Shown here in pieces: positions 44,331 to 52,304 of a stretch of DNA of 64,000 bases. The notes under the pieces were generated by a model, which saw nothing but the letters and a program-made list of their open reading frames with translations, was not told where the DNA came from and did not search any database. Position 1 is the stretch's first letter, and each line of letters opens with the position of its first letter. The translations under genes were made by a program, and so were the position numbers. Source of the stretch: Arthrobacter sp. 31Y (lineage in GTDB: Bacteria > Actinomycetota > Actinomycetes > Actinomycetales > Micrococcaceae); contig NZ_JAFW01000001.1 of the NCBI RefSeq assembly GCF_000526335.1, positions 4,712,001 to 4,776,000 on the forward strand. The letters run 5' to 3'.

Positions 44331-44606
44331 CTACTGGAATTGGCCGATCTGGAGTGGACCCAGCACATCACCGTCCAGGAGGGGACCGTTGATCAGCGGG
44401 CCGTTGATGATCCCACCGTTCAGGATCCCTCCAGCCAGGAAGTTGTTGAGGACATTCACCCCGGAAACGACCGCGGTTGTGCTGGCGGCCGTCGGGGTGT
44501 CGGTTGTGGTCGCTGCTTGTGCAGGAAGAGAAGCAAAGGTGAAGGCGGAGGCGGCAAGGACGGTTCCGGCGGCGATGCGTGCGGCGTTCTTGGATGGCTT
44601 GTTCAC
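44331..44606 (-). CDS. Small exported Asn-Gly repeat protein upstream of the NRPS
   Basis: A 91-residue protein with a signal peptide (basic start, hydrophobic core, cut after PAQA at 31). The mature 60 residues have a Thr/Ala/Ser stretch, then short repeats from about residue 58: GGILNG, GIING, PLING, PLLDG, DVLGPL. They alternate hydrophobic pairs with Asn/Asp-Gly turns, like a beta-solenoid or adhesive surface peptide. The start is GTG 44606 with GGAGAG upstream. It lies 148 bp before the NRPS on the same strand, separated by a terminator-like hairpin. I recognise no family; the link to the peptide product is inference. Confidence 0.65.
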   Translation of the reverse strand: MNKPSKNAARIAAGTVLAASAFTFASLPAQAATTTDTPTAASTTAVVSGVNVLNNFLAGGILNGGIINGPLINGPLLDGDVLGPLQIGQFQ

Positions 44607-44832
44607 GGGATCTCTCCATTACGTAGCTGATGTTGTCCGCGCGCCACAGAGTGCCGCGCCATCAGTGATTCGGAGCTGCCACCCTTGCGGATGGGATGCA
44701 GTTCAGTCCGAACCGTGAGACTGCGTACATTCCGGCACTTGCACACGCGCAGCATTGATCAGGCACAGCAAGCACACAGGCCCCGCCGGAATCGTTGAAT
44801 GGATCATCCCCGAGCTTGAAAGCAGCAGGTTC
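44607..44832. promoter_or_regulatory. Divergent promoter gap of the NRPS locus and the CotH-like gene
   Basis: A 226-bp gap between the leftward exported-peptide/NRPS unit and the rightward CotH-like gene. Both promoters must lie here. I saw no clear palindrome and no match to iron boxes of the Fur or DtxR type by eye. Confidence 0.4.
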
Positions 44833-46191
44833 ATGCAACGCTCCGCCATCACCATTTTTTCGTCGTCTTTCCTTGCCATCACTCTTGGCCTGACCGGATG
44901 CGCTGCGACTGCGACGGGCAACCCGGCGGCCACCAGCAGCAGTTCAGCCCAAGGTACGGACGCGGGCGCAGCGGACGGTGAAAGCACGACGGCGGCGAGC
45001 ACCTTTTTTGCCGATGACGCCACCCACGAGGTCAGTATCGTGTGGGACGAAACTGCCTACGCCGGCATGATCGCTGCCTACGAAAAGGATGGTTCCAAGG
45101 AGTGGATCAAGGCTGACATCACCATTGATGGCACGCAGGTGTCTGACATCGGCGTGCGGCTCAAGGGCAATTCGACGCTCCGCAGTCTGAGCGGTGGCGA
45201 TGCCGGAGGGCCGGCTGGCGGTGGTGGCACCTCGTCCGGGATTTCCTCGGACGTTCCGGAATCGCTGCCCCTGCTCATCGATTTCGATAAGTACGTGGAC
45301 GGTCAGAGGTTTGAAGGTTTAACGCAGCTGTCCCTGCGACCGGGTTCACCCGTTCTTAACGAGGCATTGGCACTGGCCCTGACAGAAGCCAGCGGTCAGG
45401 CCACCCAGCGCTATGCCTACACCACCTATTCCGTGAACGGCAGCGCGTCGCAGACCCGCTTGTTGGTCGAAAACCCTGACGAAACATATGCGGACTCCCT
45501 CTTTGACGGCGCCGGCGTTCTCTACAAATCCGATGCAGAATCCAGCTTCACCTATCAGGGCGAGGACCTGGCAACGTATGAGGAGCAGTTCAAGCAGCTC
45601 AACCGGGAGGACACGGAAGACCTCCATCCGATTGTTGATTTCCTTAAGTGGCTTTCCGAGGCGAGTGACGAGGAGTTCGACGCCGGGTTGGCGAACTGGG
45701 TGGATGTGGACTCGTTCGCCCGCTATGCAGCCACGATGAACCTGCTGGTCAACGGTGATGACATGGCGGGACCCGGCCAGAATTACTACCTCTGGTATGA
45801 CCTTGAGACCCAAAAGATCTCCATCATTTCCTGGGACCTGAACCTGGCCATGACGGGCAATGCCACAGCATCCCCTGATCAGGAGGTGTCCATCGGCGGA
45901 GGGGGAGGCAGAGACGGCGGCAAGGGTGGCGGCATGCGTGACGGCAAGGGGGGTAACGCTCTGAAAGAGAGATTCCTGGCCTCTGCCACGTTCCAAGCTA
46001 TTTACCGCACCGCCTACGCTGCGCTCTACGAGCAGTTGTATGGCAGCGGAACGGCAGATGCGCTCTTGCAGGACATCACCACCACGGTTCCTACCAGCGA
46101 CAACCTGACGGCGGCGCAACTCGCTGAACAGGCTGCCACACTCAAGACCTTCATTCAGGAGAGAACGGCAGCGCTGAAGGAACAGATCTAA
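44833..46191 (+). CDS. CotH kinase-like secreted lipoprotein
   Basis: A 452-residue CotH-family protein; the family includes spore-coat and secreted atypical protein kinases. The signal peptide ends in a lipobox (LGLTGC, Cys22 by this start). The CotH domain has IGVRLKGNSTLRSL, LPLLIDFDKYVDGQRFEG, LTQLSLRPG, LLVENPDETYA and the Asp-Asn catalytic-type segment IISWDLNLAM. Two Gly-rich loops (about 126-140 and 356-378) are inserted. ATG 44833 is used because it begins the signal peptide; the frame is open to TTG 44755. It is divergent from the NRPS unit. Whether it belongs to that system is unknown. Confidence 0.8.
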   Translation: MQRSAITIFSSSFLAITLGLTGCAATATGNPAATSSSSAQGTDAGAADGESTTAASTFFADDATHEVSIVWDETAYAGMIAAYEKDGSKEWIKADITIDGTQVSDIGVRLKGNSTLRSLSGGDAGGPAGGGGTSSGISSDVPESLPLLIDFDKYVDGQRFEGLTQLSLRPGSPVLNEALALALTEASGQATQRYAYTTYSVNGSASQTRLLVENPDETYADSLFDGAGVLYKSDAESSFTYQGEDLATYEEQFKQLNREDTEDLHPIVDFLKWLSEASDEEFDAGLANWVDVDSFARYAATMNLLVNGDDMAGPGQNYYLWYDLETQKISIISWDLNLAMTGNATASPDQEVSIGGGGGRDGGKGGGMRDGKGGNALKERFLASATFQAIYRTAYAALYEQLYGSGTADALLQDITTTVPTSDNLTAAQLAEQAATLKTFIQERTAALKEQI

Positions 46192-46276
46192 GGCACCGGT
46201 TGATTAACTCCGTCCACTGGGCCGCGGTTGTGCAGGCGAATAGACGTTCCAACCAGTGAAACTGCAGATACGAGTG

Positions 46277-46330
46277 CCGTACAAGAGCTCGTACGGTTGG
46301 AATTTCCTTACTACCCGCTAACCGGGTAGT
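46277..46330. promoter_or_regulatory. Two inverted repeats upstream of the GH43 gene
   Basis: CCGTAC-N8-GTACGG (46277-46296) and ACTACCCG-N5-CGGGTAGT (46310-46330) lie 27-80 bp before the GH43 start. Such palindromes fit sugar-responsive operators (LacI or GntR type), though no regulator gene is adjacent. Confidence 0.45.
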
Positions 46331-46356
46331 CAAAGCCAGCAACGGACGGGGCCCCT

Positions 46357-47880
46357 TTGGTTGACACTGCAGTCGAGCAGGTTAGGCAGGCAGCAAATTC
46401 TGCCGCCGTCACACCGGTCATTCCGGGTTTTCATCCGGATCCCACCATCTGCCGGGTCGGCGAAGACTACTATCTGTCGACGTCGAGCTTTGAGTATTTC
46501 CCTGGCGCACCGATCTTCCATAGCAGGGACCTGGTGGCGTGGGAGCAAATCGGTAATATCCTCACCCGCCGGAGTCAGTTCGCTGTTGGGGACGGGCGAT
46601 CCTCTGGCGGAATCTTCGGGTCGACCCTGAGACACCACAACGGTGAATTCTGGTTCGTTACCACCAATATGAGCAACTTTGGTGGCGGCCATTTGCTGTT
46701 GCGGGCTAAGGAGGCCGCCGGCCCGTGGAGTGAACCTGTTCAGATCCCGGGCACACTGGGGATCGACCCGGATATTGCCTGGGACAGCGAAGGGAATTGC
46801 TACCTTACCTGGGTGGGGTTCGGTCCTGCCGAGAATGAGTCCGGGATCGTCCAAGCGCGTCTGGATCCTGAAGCCGACCGCCTCTTGGAGTCCCCGAGGA
46901 AGGTGTGGCAGGGAACGGGGCTCGCCTACCCCGAGGGGCCGCACCTGTACGAGGTGGGCGGTTGGTGGTATCTGCTGCTAGCCGAGGGTGGCACTGAACG
47001 TGGGCACGCAGTCTCGATCAGCCGGGCCAGCAGCCCCGAGGGTCCCTTCGAGCCTTGTTCGGCCAACCCTATCCTCACCCATCGCAGCACCGCAGCGCCC
47101 GTCCAGAACGTCGGCCACGCGGACCTGGTGGAAACTATCGACGGCGACTGGGCCGCGGTCTACCTTGGTGTGCGTCCCCGCGGCGTTGTTCCCGGCTATC
47201 ACGTCCTGGGTCGGGAAACCTTTGTCGCGGGTATTTCCTGGGAAGATGGGTGGCCGCGGTTCGATCAAAACCGTTATCAGGTTCCCGCCGCCGACTCTTC
47301 GTTCACCGACGATTTCTCCTCCGAGAGCCTTCACCATCGATGGATTTCTCCCGGCAACGACCCCGACTCGTTCACAGCCCACGGTCCATCAGGACTCCTC
47401 ATAGGCCAGAGCAACACGGGCAGCGTTCCGATACTTGCAACCAGAGTCCCCGGCCATACGTGGAGTGCCCGCGCGTCAGTTCTCCTGTCGGGCGACGCAG
47501 GAGTCAGGTTCCTCCTGAGGATCGACGACACACACTGGTATGCCATCGAGGCATCCGGACCCCAAATCAGGGTCCTCGCCCAAGTCGGACCACTTCAGCA
47601 AGTGCTGGCAACGACGGAAATTAGCCCGATCCCCGATCCGCTGCAGCTGGTAATCAGTTGCAGCGACGCGCCCCTGGCGGGCCAACCGGGTAAAAATACC
47701 GGACCCGACGAAGTCACAATCGGCTTTCGAGATCGGGGCCGGCTGACGACGCTCGCCAGTCTTGATGGTAGGTATCTTTCGACGGAGGTCGCCGGCGGGT
47801 TCACTGGTCGAGTCATCGGACTGTCAGCTCTAAAAGGGAGAGTGGTGATGAAGCGCTTCGAATACGACCATCAGGTTTAG
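46357..47880 (+). CDS. Glycoside hydrolase family 43 (beta-xylosidase/arabinofuranosidase)
   Basis: A 507-residue GH43 enzyme without signal peptide, so cytosolic, cutting xylo- or arabino-oligosaccharides. The five-blade propeller comes first; its catalytic acids are Asp28 (GFHPDPTICR), Asp137 (LGIDPDIAWD) and Glu193 (YPEGPHLY). A C-terminal beta-sandwich (about 315-505) is typical of the XynB-like branch. The start is uncertain: TTG 46357 is the only candidate ahead of the conserved N terminus, with GGACGGGG upstream. No sugar transporter is linked. Confidence 0.88.
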   Translation: MVDTAVEQVRQAANSAAVTPVIPGFHPDPTICRVGEDYYLSTSSFEYFPGAPIFHSRDLVAWEQIGNILTRRSQFAVGDGRSSGGIFGSTLRHHNGEFWFVTTNMSNFGGGHLLLRAKEAAGPWSEPVQIPGTLGIDPDIAWDSEGNCYLTWVGFGPAENESGIVQARLDPEADRLLESPRKVWQGTGLAYPEGPHLYEVGGWWYLLLAEGGTERGHAVSISRASSPEGPFEPCSANPILTHRSTAAPVQNVGHADLVETIDGDWAAVYLGVRPRGVVPGYHVLGRETFVAGISWEDGWPRFDQNRYQVPAADSSFTDDFSSESLHHRWISPGNDPDSFTAHGPSGLLIGQSNTGSVPILATRVPGHTWSARASVLLSGDAGVRFLLRIDDTHWYAIEASGPQIRVLAQVGPLQQVLATTEISPIPDPLQLVISCSDAPLAGQPGKNTGPDEVTIGFRDRGRLTTLASLDGRYLSTEVAGGFTGRVIGLSALKGRVVMKRFEYDHQV

Positions 47881-47927
47881 GAGTGCCCACTCCCTCAGCG
47901 TGTCCTGAAGCGAACAGCAACGGATCG

Positions 47928-47953
47928 GGCTTCCAAGGCCTGGTTAGGAAGCC
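47928..47953. terminator. Weak hairpin between convergent genes
   Basis: GGCTTCC and GGAAGCC form a 7-bp stem with a 12-nt loop between the GH43 stop and the convergent reductase stop. There is no T-run, so it may work in either direction or not at all. Confidence 0.3.
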
Positions 47954-47998
47954 TGCGGATGATGCTGGGTGCCAGGAAAACCCCGCGGCCGGCTGAGG

Positions 47999-48562
47999 CT
48001 AGCGCCGTTTCGGCCGGTAAGTCCGCCCAAAACTACGCTCGGCACCCTCGTACATGTGGTCGAGCTCCCAGTCGTAGCGGCGCCCTCCGGGGACGTCGAA
48101 GATCCGGGTACCGTCGCCGAGGAACACTGGTGCTACGAAGACCTGCAGTTCGTCGATGAGGTCGTGCTCCAGTGCTTGACGCGCGATGTCGGCGCTGATG
48201 ATCTGCACATCCTTCTCGCCGGCGATCTCCTGGGCGCGGCGGACCGCCTCTACGATGTCGCAATTAAGCGCAATGATGGTGGGGTCATCGGCGATCTCCT
48301 CCGGCCGGTGGGTGAGGATGAACTCGGTGCCGGACCAGGCGCCGCCATAGGCCTCGGCGGTCATCTGATCCCTGTCGTCCCGTTGGGCTTTCGCGGCGTC
48401 ATAGCCGTCCCTGCCGGAAATGATCACCGCGACCTCGCCTGCCATCCGCTCCGTGGTGCCGTCGTTGAGTGGTTCGGCATCGGATAACCAGCTCATGTCG
48501 TGTCCAGGTCCAGCGATGAAACCGTCGATGGAGCATGTGAATCCCCAGGCTACTTTGCCCAT
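47999..48562 (-). CDS. RibD C-terminal/dihydrofolate reductase-fold protein
   Basis: A 187-residue protein of the RibD_C/DHFR-like family, NADPH-dependent reductases of unassigned substrate. Seen: VAWGFTCSIDGFIAGPGHDMSW at the start (in parts), VIISGRDGYD, FILTHRPEE, VQIISADIARQALEHDLIDEL and VFLGDGTRIFD, the usual order of this family. Start ATG 48562 is chosen at MGKVAWG; the open frame runs on to 48667 without family similarity. The gene stands alone. Confidence 0.82.
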   Translation of the reverse strand: MGKVAWGFTCSIDGFIAGPGHDMSWLSDAEPLNDGTTERMAGEVAVIISGRDGYDAAKAQRDDRDQMTAEAYGGAWSGTEFILTHRPEEIADDPTIIALNCDIVEAVRRAQEIAGEKDVQIISADIARQALEHDLIDELQVFVAPVFLGDGTRIFDVPGGRRYDWELDHMYEGAERSFGRTYRPKRR

Positions 48563-48718
48563 GTCTGTTCCTCGCGTGGAAGGTAGTCTGCGGTGCTGCA
48601 GATTACCTGCGGTTGAGTGATGGCTCGACTGTACTCCAGGATGAAATTGATCGGCTACGAACACCAACCCGCCAGCAGTTTTCCCTGCAGTATTTCGTGC
48701 CGTACATGAGAGCTGCCG

Positions 48719-48747
48719 GGGGGCGTCCGCGAAACGCGAACGCCCCC
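48719..48747 (-). terminator. Terminator hairpin after the dehydrogenase/aminotransferase operon
   Basis: GGGGGCGT-c-CGCG, a 3-nt loop, then CGCG-a-ACGCCCCC: a very strong stem with one mismatch, 28 bp beyond the stop of the leftward dehydrogenase gene. The flank lacks a T-run, so it may act with Rho or as an RNA-stabilising end. Confidence 0.55.
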
Positions 48748-48774
48748 AAACGAGTCAATGCTCCAGATCAGGCC

Positions 48775-49734
48775 CTACGAGATGGCTGCGGGTGGTTGTT
48801 CCCCGCTGAGCACCGCGAGGGCGTTGTCGGCTGCGAGCATGGCCATGGCGGTGCGCGTCTCCACCGTGGCCGAGCCAAGGTGTGGCAGCAGCGCAACATT
48901 GTCCAACTCCAGAAGGCCGGGATGGACGCGGGGCTCGTGCTCGTAGACGTCAAGTCCGGCTCCAGCGATTGCACCCTCCCCGAGTGCTGCCGCCAGTGCA
49001 TCTTCATCGACGATGGGTCCGCGCGCGGTGTTGACCAGAAAGGCCGAGTTCTTCATTGCCGCGAGTTGTTCGGCCCCGATCAGGTGATGAGTGGCGGGAC
49101 CGTAGGGGCAGTGCAGGGACACGACGTCGGAAACGGCCAGCAACTCGTCCAGATCGACGCGTCGGGCATCCAGTTCCGCGGCGAGTGTTGGGTCGATCAA
49201 GCTGCGGGACTGGTAGACGATCTCCATGCCGAAGGCTTTGGCCCGCCGCGCGGTTGCTTGGCCGATGCCGCCCATGCCGACGACGCCGAGTGTCTTGCCC
49301 TGCAGACTGCTGCCAAGCAGGAAGAACATGCCCCATTTCCAATCCTGGCCGGAGCGGATGAGTCGTTCGCCCTCGCCGAGCCTCCTGGTGGCCATGAGGA
49401 TGAGGCCGAAGGCGATGTCGGCTGTGGCGTCGGTGAGAACGCCGGGTGTGTTGGCGGCGATGACGCCACGTTCCACACAGGCGGGGACATCGATGTTGTC
49501 ATATCCCACGGCGACGTTCGCGACGACTTTGAGCTGCGGACCGGCGGCATCGAGCAGTTCAGCATCAACGCGCTCGGTCAGCAGGGACACGATCGCGTCG
49601 GCTCCAGCCACGCGACGCAGGAGTTCCTCGCGTCCAATGGACTCAGGACCGCTCCAGGCATCGACTTCGTGTTCTGCGCGAAGCTTTTCAAGTGCAGCGT
49701 CGGGAATGCGTCCCGTGACAACGACGCGGCTCAT
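48775..49734 (-). CDS. D-isomer 2-hydroxyacid dehydrogenase
   Basis: A 319-residue NAD(P)-dependent dehydrogenase of the glyoxylate/hydroxypyruvate reductase type. Seen: NVAVGYDNIDV, the Rossmann loop LGVVGMGGIGQATARRA, the catalytic Arg in VNTARGPIVDE, Glu in DVYEHEP and His in LLPHLGSAT. Arg-Ser after strand 2 (YQSRS) suggests NADPH. Its ATG overlaps the stop of the aminotransferase by 4 bp, so the pair is coupled. Together they could turn an amino acid into a keto acid and then a D-hydroxy acid, or the reverse. Confidence 0.88.
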   Translation of the reverse strand: MSRVVVTGRIPDAALEKLRAEHEVDAWSGPESIGREELLRRVAGADAIVSLLTERVDAELLDAAGPQLKVVANVAVGYDNIDVPACVERGVIAANTPGVLTDATADIAFGLILMATRRLGEGERLIRSGQDWKWGMFFLLGSSLQGKTLGVVGMGGIGQATARRAKAFGMEIVYQSRSLIDPTLAAELDARRVDLDELLAVSDVVSLHCPYGPATHHLIGAEQLAAMKNSAFLVNTARGPIVDEDALAAALGEGAIAGAGLDVYEHEPRVHPGLLELDNVALLPHLGSATVETRTAMAMLAADNALAVLSGEQPPAAIS

Positions 49735-50930
49735 GCGGTCACGATCCAGTCGCGGAGGCGGCCGAGTCCGTCACGGATGTTGGCGACGTCGATGCCTGAG
49801 TAGGCGAGCCGGATGTATTGCCGTTCCTCGCCGGGTTGGCGTCGGCCGAAGTGCTCACGCGTGCAGAATGAGACACCGGTTTTGTACAGTGCGTCGCTGG
49901 CGAAGTCACCGACGGCGGTGTAGCCCATTTTCTCCATGACATCGGTGACGTCGGGGAACAGGTAGAAGGTGGATTGGGGTACGGCGACGTGCATTCCAGG
50001 GACGGAATTGACGAGTTCGCAGGTAGCATCCCGGCGCTCACGAAGGATATCGAGCATTTGCTGCACCGGCTCCTGGGTGCCGCGGAGCGCTTCGATGCCT
50101 GCCCACTGTACGTAGTGCGTGGTACAGGATTCGTCGTTGGTGTTGAGTGTGCTGAGTACCTTGGCGATCTCAAGTGGCGCGACTGCGCAGCCTAGCCGTG
50201 AGCCCGTCATGGCGAACTTCTTGCTGAAGGTGTAGAGAATGACGGTTCGCTCTGCCATGCCTGGGATGGACACGATCGAGTTGGAAACACCCTCGTAGCG
50301 GGTCTCGAAGTAGGCTTCGTCAGAAAGTACCCACAGGTTATGCTCTTGGGCGATCTGCGCGATGGCTTCGCGCTCGGCCGCAGTGGACTCTGCGGAGATG
50401 GGGTTCTGCAGGTCGTTGTAAATGATCGCCACAGTTTTGGGGGTGATGGACGCGCGTACCTGGTCCAGGTCGATCGAGAAGCCCTGGCTCGTGGGGAGGT
50501 AGCGGTAAGGTACGGCTGTGCCTCCGAGGTATTCGATCTGCGATTCGTAGATCGGGAAGCCGGGATTAGGGTAGAGCACCTCCTGCCCAGGGTTCATGAC
50601 TGCTTGAAGGAACTTGGTGATGACGGGCTTCCCGCCCGTCATGACCACCACGTTGTCCGGGGAAAGGCTGATGCCGCGGCGTGAGCCAATGTCTTCAGCG
50701 AGGGCTTCGCGAAGCTGTGGGATGCCCGGGCCGGGGCAGTAGCCCGTGTAACCGTCGGCGATTGCCTTGGTCATGGCCTCGACGATGTTCGGAGCAGTAG
50801 GGATGTTGATATCGCCTAGGTGGAAGGGGTAAACCACGTTTCCCTTGGCCTTCCAGGCGGCCGCAGCTTGGGCGACGCTAAAGGCAGTTTCGGTGCCGAG
50901 CCGTTCGAGTCGATGCGCGAGTTGCTGCAT
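49731..50930 (-). CDS. PLP-dependent class I/II aminotransferase
   Basis: A 399-residue fold-type I aminotransferase. Family marks: PFHLGDINIPTAPNIVEAM near 36, GYTGYCPGPGIPQLREA (in parts), NPGFPIYESQIEYLGG, IYNDLQNPIS, and the PLP-binding Lys in LYTFSKKFAMTGSRLG. It resembles aspartate/alanine-type enzymes. GAGGAG lies before ATG 50930. It begins the two-gene operon with the hydroxyacid dehydrogenase. The upstream gap is unusually AT-rich and carries a repeated ATTAG motif. The amino donor is unknown. Confidence 0.87.
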   Translation of the reverse strand: MQQLAHRLERLGTETAFSVAQAAAAWKAKGNVVYPFHLGDINIPTAPNIVEAMTKAIADGYTGYCPGPGIPQLREALAEDIGSRRGISLSPDNVVVMTGGKPVITKFLQAVMNPGQEVLYPNPGFPIYESQIEYLGGTAVPYRYLPTSQGFSIDLDQVRASITPKTVAIIYNDLQNPISAESTAAEREAIAQIAQEHNLWVLSDEAYFETRYEGVSNSIVSIPGMAERTVILYTFSKKFAMTGSRLGCAVAPLEIAKVLSTLNTNDESCTTHYVQWAGIEALRGTQEPVQQMLDILRERRDATCELVNSVPGMHVAVPQSTFYLFPDVTDVMEKMGYTAVGDFASDALYKTGVSFCTREHFGRRQPGEERQYIRLAYSGIDVANIRDGLGRLRDWIVTA

Positions 50931-50971
50931 GCTGTTTACTCCTCGTTGAGTTAAGAGTCTTTCGTAGACAT

Positions 50972-50987
50972 CTAATACGTAACTAAT
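50972..50987. promoter_or_regulatory. AT-rich repeat in the aminotransferase promoter
   Basis: CTAATACGTAACTAAT; on the minus strand this is ATTAG-N6-ATTAG, a direct repeat with 11-bp period, 42-57 bp upstream of the aminotransferase start. It is the most AT-rich point of the neighbourhood and probably marks the promoter or an activator site. Confidence 0.35.
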
Positions 50988-51057
50988 ATATCAAAGGTGT
51001 TCGAGATCGTCTCGCTGCAGGGCGGATTGGGCAGCTGCCCCGCCGTCGCTGTCTTCG

Positions 51058-51438
51058 TCAGGGGCGCTGTTCGATGAGGGTGAGCTGGGTTCCATCCGGG
51101 TCTATCAGGAATCCCGCACGTAGACCCCACGTCTGCTGACGGACCGGGTGGAGGCGTGGCATGCCGGCGGTCGTGACCGCCACTCCGGTTCGGAGTACGG
51201 CGTCGTACAGTTCGTCGACGTCAGCGACACGCAGGCAACACATGAAGTTGCTTGAGTACGGATCAAGGTCCGGGGAGGGAAAGAACTCCAGTTGCAGTCC
51301 GCCTCGGGTCAGGATCATCCAACCTTGGTCGCGGAACAGACGTACAAAACCGAAACCACCGTAGAACAGTTCGGTCGCGTCGAAGTCTCGAGAGGGGAGA
51401 TTTGGGACAGCGAGATCGCGCGCCGGGGCAGAGGCCAT
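51058..51438 (-). CDS. Bleomycin-resistance/glyoxalase-like protein
   Basis: A 126-residue vicinal-oxygen-chelate protein of the bleomycin-binding type. The domain shows VPNLPSRDFDATELFYGGFGF at the start (in parts), GGLQLEFFPSPDLDP and FLIDPDGTQLTLIEQ at the end. The N-terminal metal His of true glyoxalases is replaced, so drug or ligand binding without catalysis is more likely. The start is ATG 51438. The gene lies alone between the aminotransferase operon and the conserved trio. Confidence 0.78.
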   Translation of the reverse strand: MASAPARDLAVPNLPSRDFDATELFYGGFGFVRLFRDQGWMILTRGGLQLEFFPSPDLDPYSSNFMCCLRVADVDELYDAVLRTGVAVTTAGMPRLHPVRQQTWGLRAGFLIDPDGTQLTLIEQRP

Positions 51439-51536
51439 GGACCAATGGTGACACAGGTCCGGCGTTGGAAAACGGTGGGTATCGCCTCGCCTGACATGGC
51501 TTCATCCTCATTTGTAAAGGCAGCAGGTTCTGGGCC

Positions 51537-52304
51537 TTAGAAAAGCGGCCAGGGTACTGCCGACATTTCACCGCTCGGAGCCGGAAAGCGCCCTGACGAG
51601 CGCAACCGGGCGCAGCGCGTGGCGAGCGATTCCATTTCTTCGGCACTGATCAAGTCAGCCAAGTCCCGGCCCAGCCCACCGTCCAATCCTTCGATGACAC
51701 GATCGATGCCTTCGCGTTCCCCGGTAGTCAGAGGATCTCCCATCCATCCCCAGAGCACCGTGCGTAGCTTGTGGTCCTGATGGAAGGTCAGCCCATGGTC
51801 AACGCCGTGCCGGTGTCCGTTCGTCATCGCAAGGATATGGTTGCCTTTGCGGTCGGCATTGTTGACCACCGCGTCGAAGACCGCCATGCTTCTGAGTGCC
51901 GGCGAGTCTTCGTGAACGAGGGTGACCATCTGTCCGTTCTCATCCTGTCCTTCGAGAACGTGTTTCCAGCCTTCCTCAGGCACGTGGTCCGTTGCGACCA
52001 GGTCCACGGCGTGTTGGGCGGGGTCTTGCTCCTGCCAGAGCTGCACCATTCCTTCGCCCAAAGGACCATCGCGCACCCAGGTACGTGGCACGATGTCCCA
52101 GCCGAAGACCTGCGAGACCAGATAGGCAGCGAGCTCCCGGTGTGCCAACGTGCCATGGGGAAAGTCCCACAGCGGGCTTTCGCCTGCTATGGGCTTGTAG
52201 ACGATTTCCACGTCGCCGATGCTGCCCAGGAATGTGGCGTTCGAGGCCGTCGTGATTCGGCCCGTCAGCGTCAGCTCGGCGGTTAAGAGGTCCAGTGCCG
52301 GCAT
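51537..52304 (-). CDS. SCO1664-family protein (PI3/4-kinase-like fold)
   Basis: A 255-residue protein of the SCO1664 family, conserved across Actinobacteria. It keeps kinase-like features: VYKPIAGESPLWDFPHG (the nucleotide-binding Lys region) and the loop AVFDAVVNNADRKGNHIL followed by GVDHGLTFH, similar to the catalytic and metal loops of PI3/4-kinase-fold proteins. Start ATG 52304 shares a base with the DUF3090 stop (TGATG). The substrate is unknown. It is the third gene of a conserved three-gene unit. Confidence 0.85.
   Translation of the reverse strand: MPALDLLTAELTLTGRITTASNATFLGSIGDVEIVYKPIAGESPLWDFPHGTLAHRELAAYLVSQVFGWDIVPRTWVRDGPLGEGMVQLWQEQDPAQHAVDLVATDHVPEEGWKHVLEGQDENGQMVTLVHEDSPALRSMAVFDAVVNNADRKGNHILAMTNGHRHGVDHGLTFHQDHKLRTVLWGWMGDPLTTGEREGIDRVIEGLDGGLGRDLADLISAEEMESLATRCARLRSSGRFPAPSGEMSAVPWPLF

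Noticed and set aside
45895..45960. Gly-rich tract in the CotH-like gene considered as a tandem repeat element
   Set aside because: The repeat is irregular at DNA level and keeps the reading frame, so it is treated as a protein loop.
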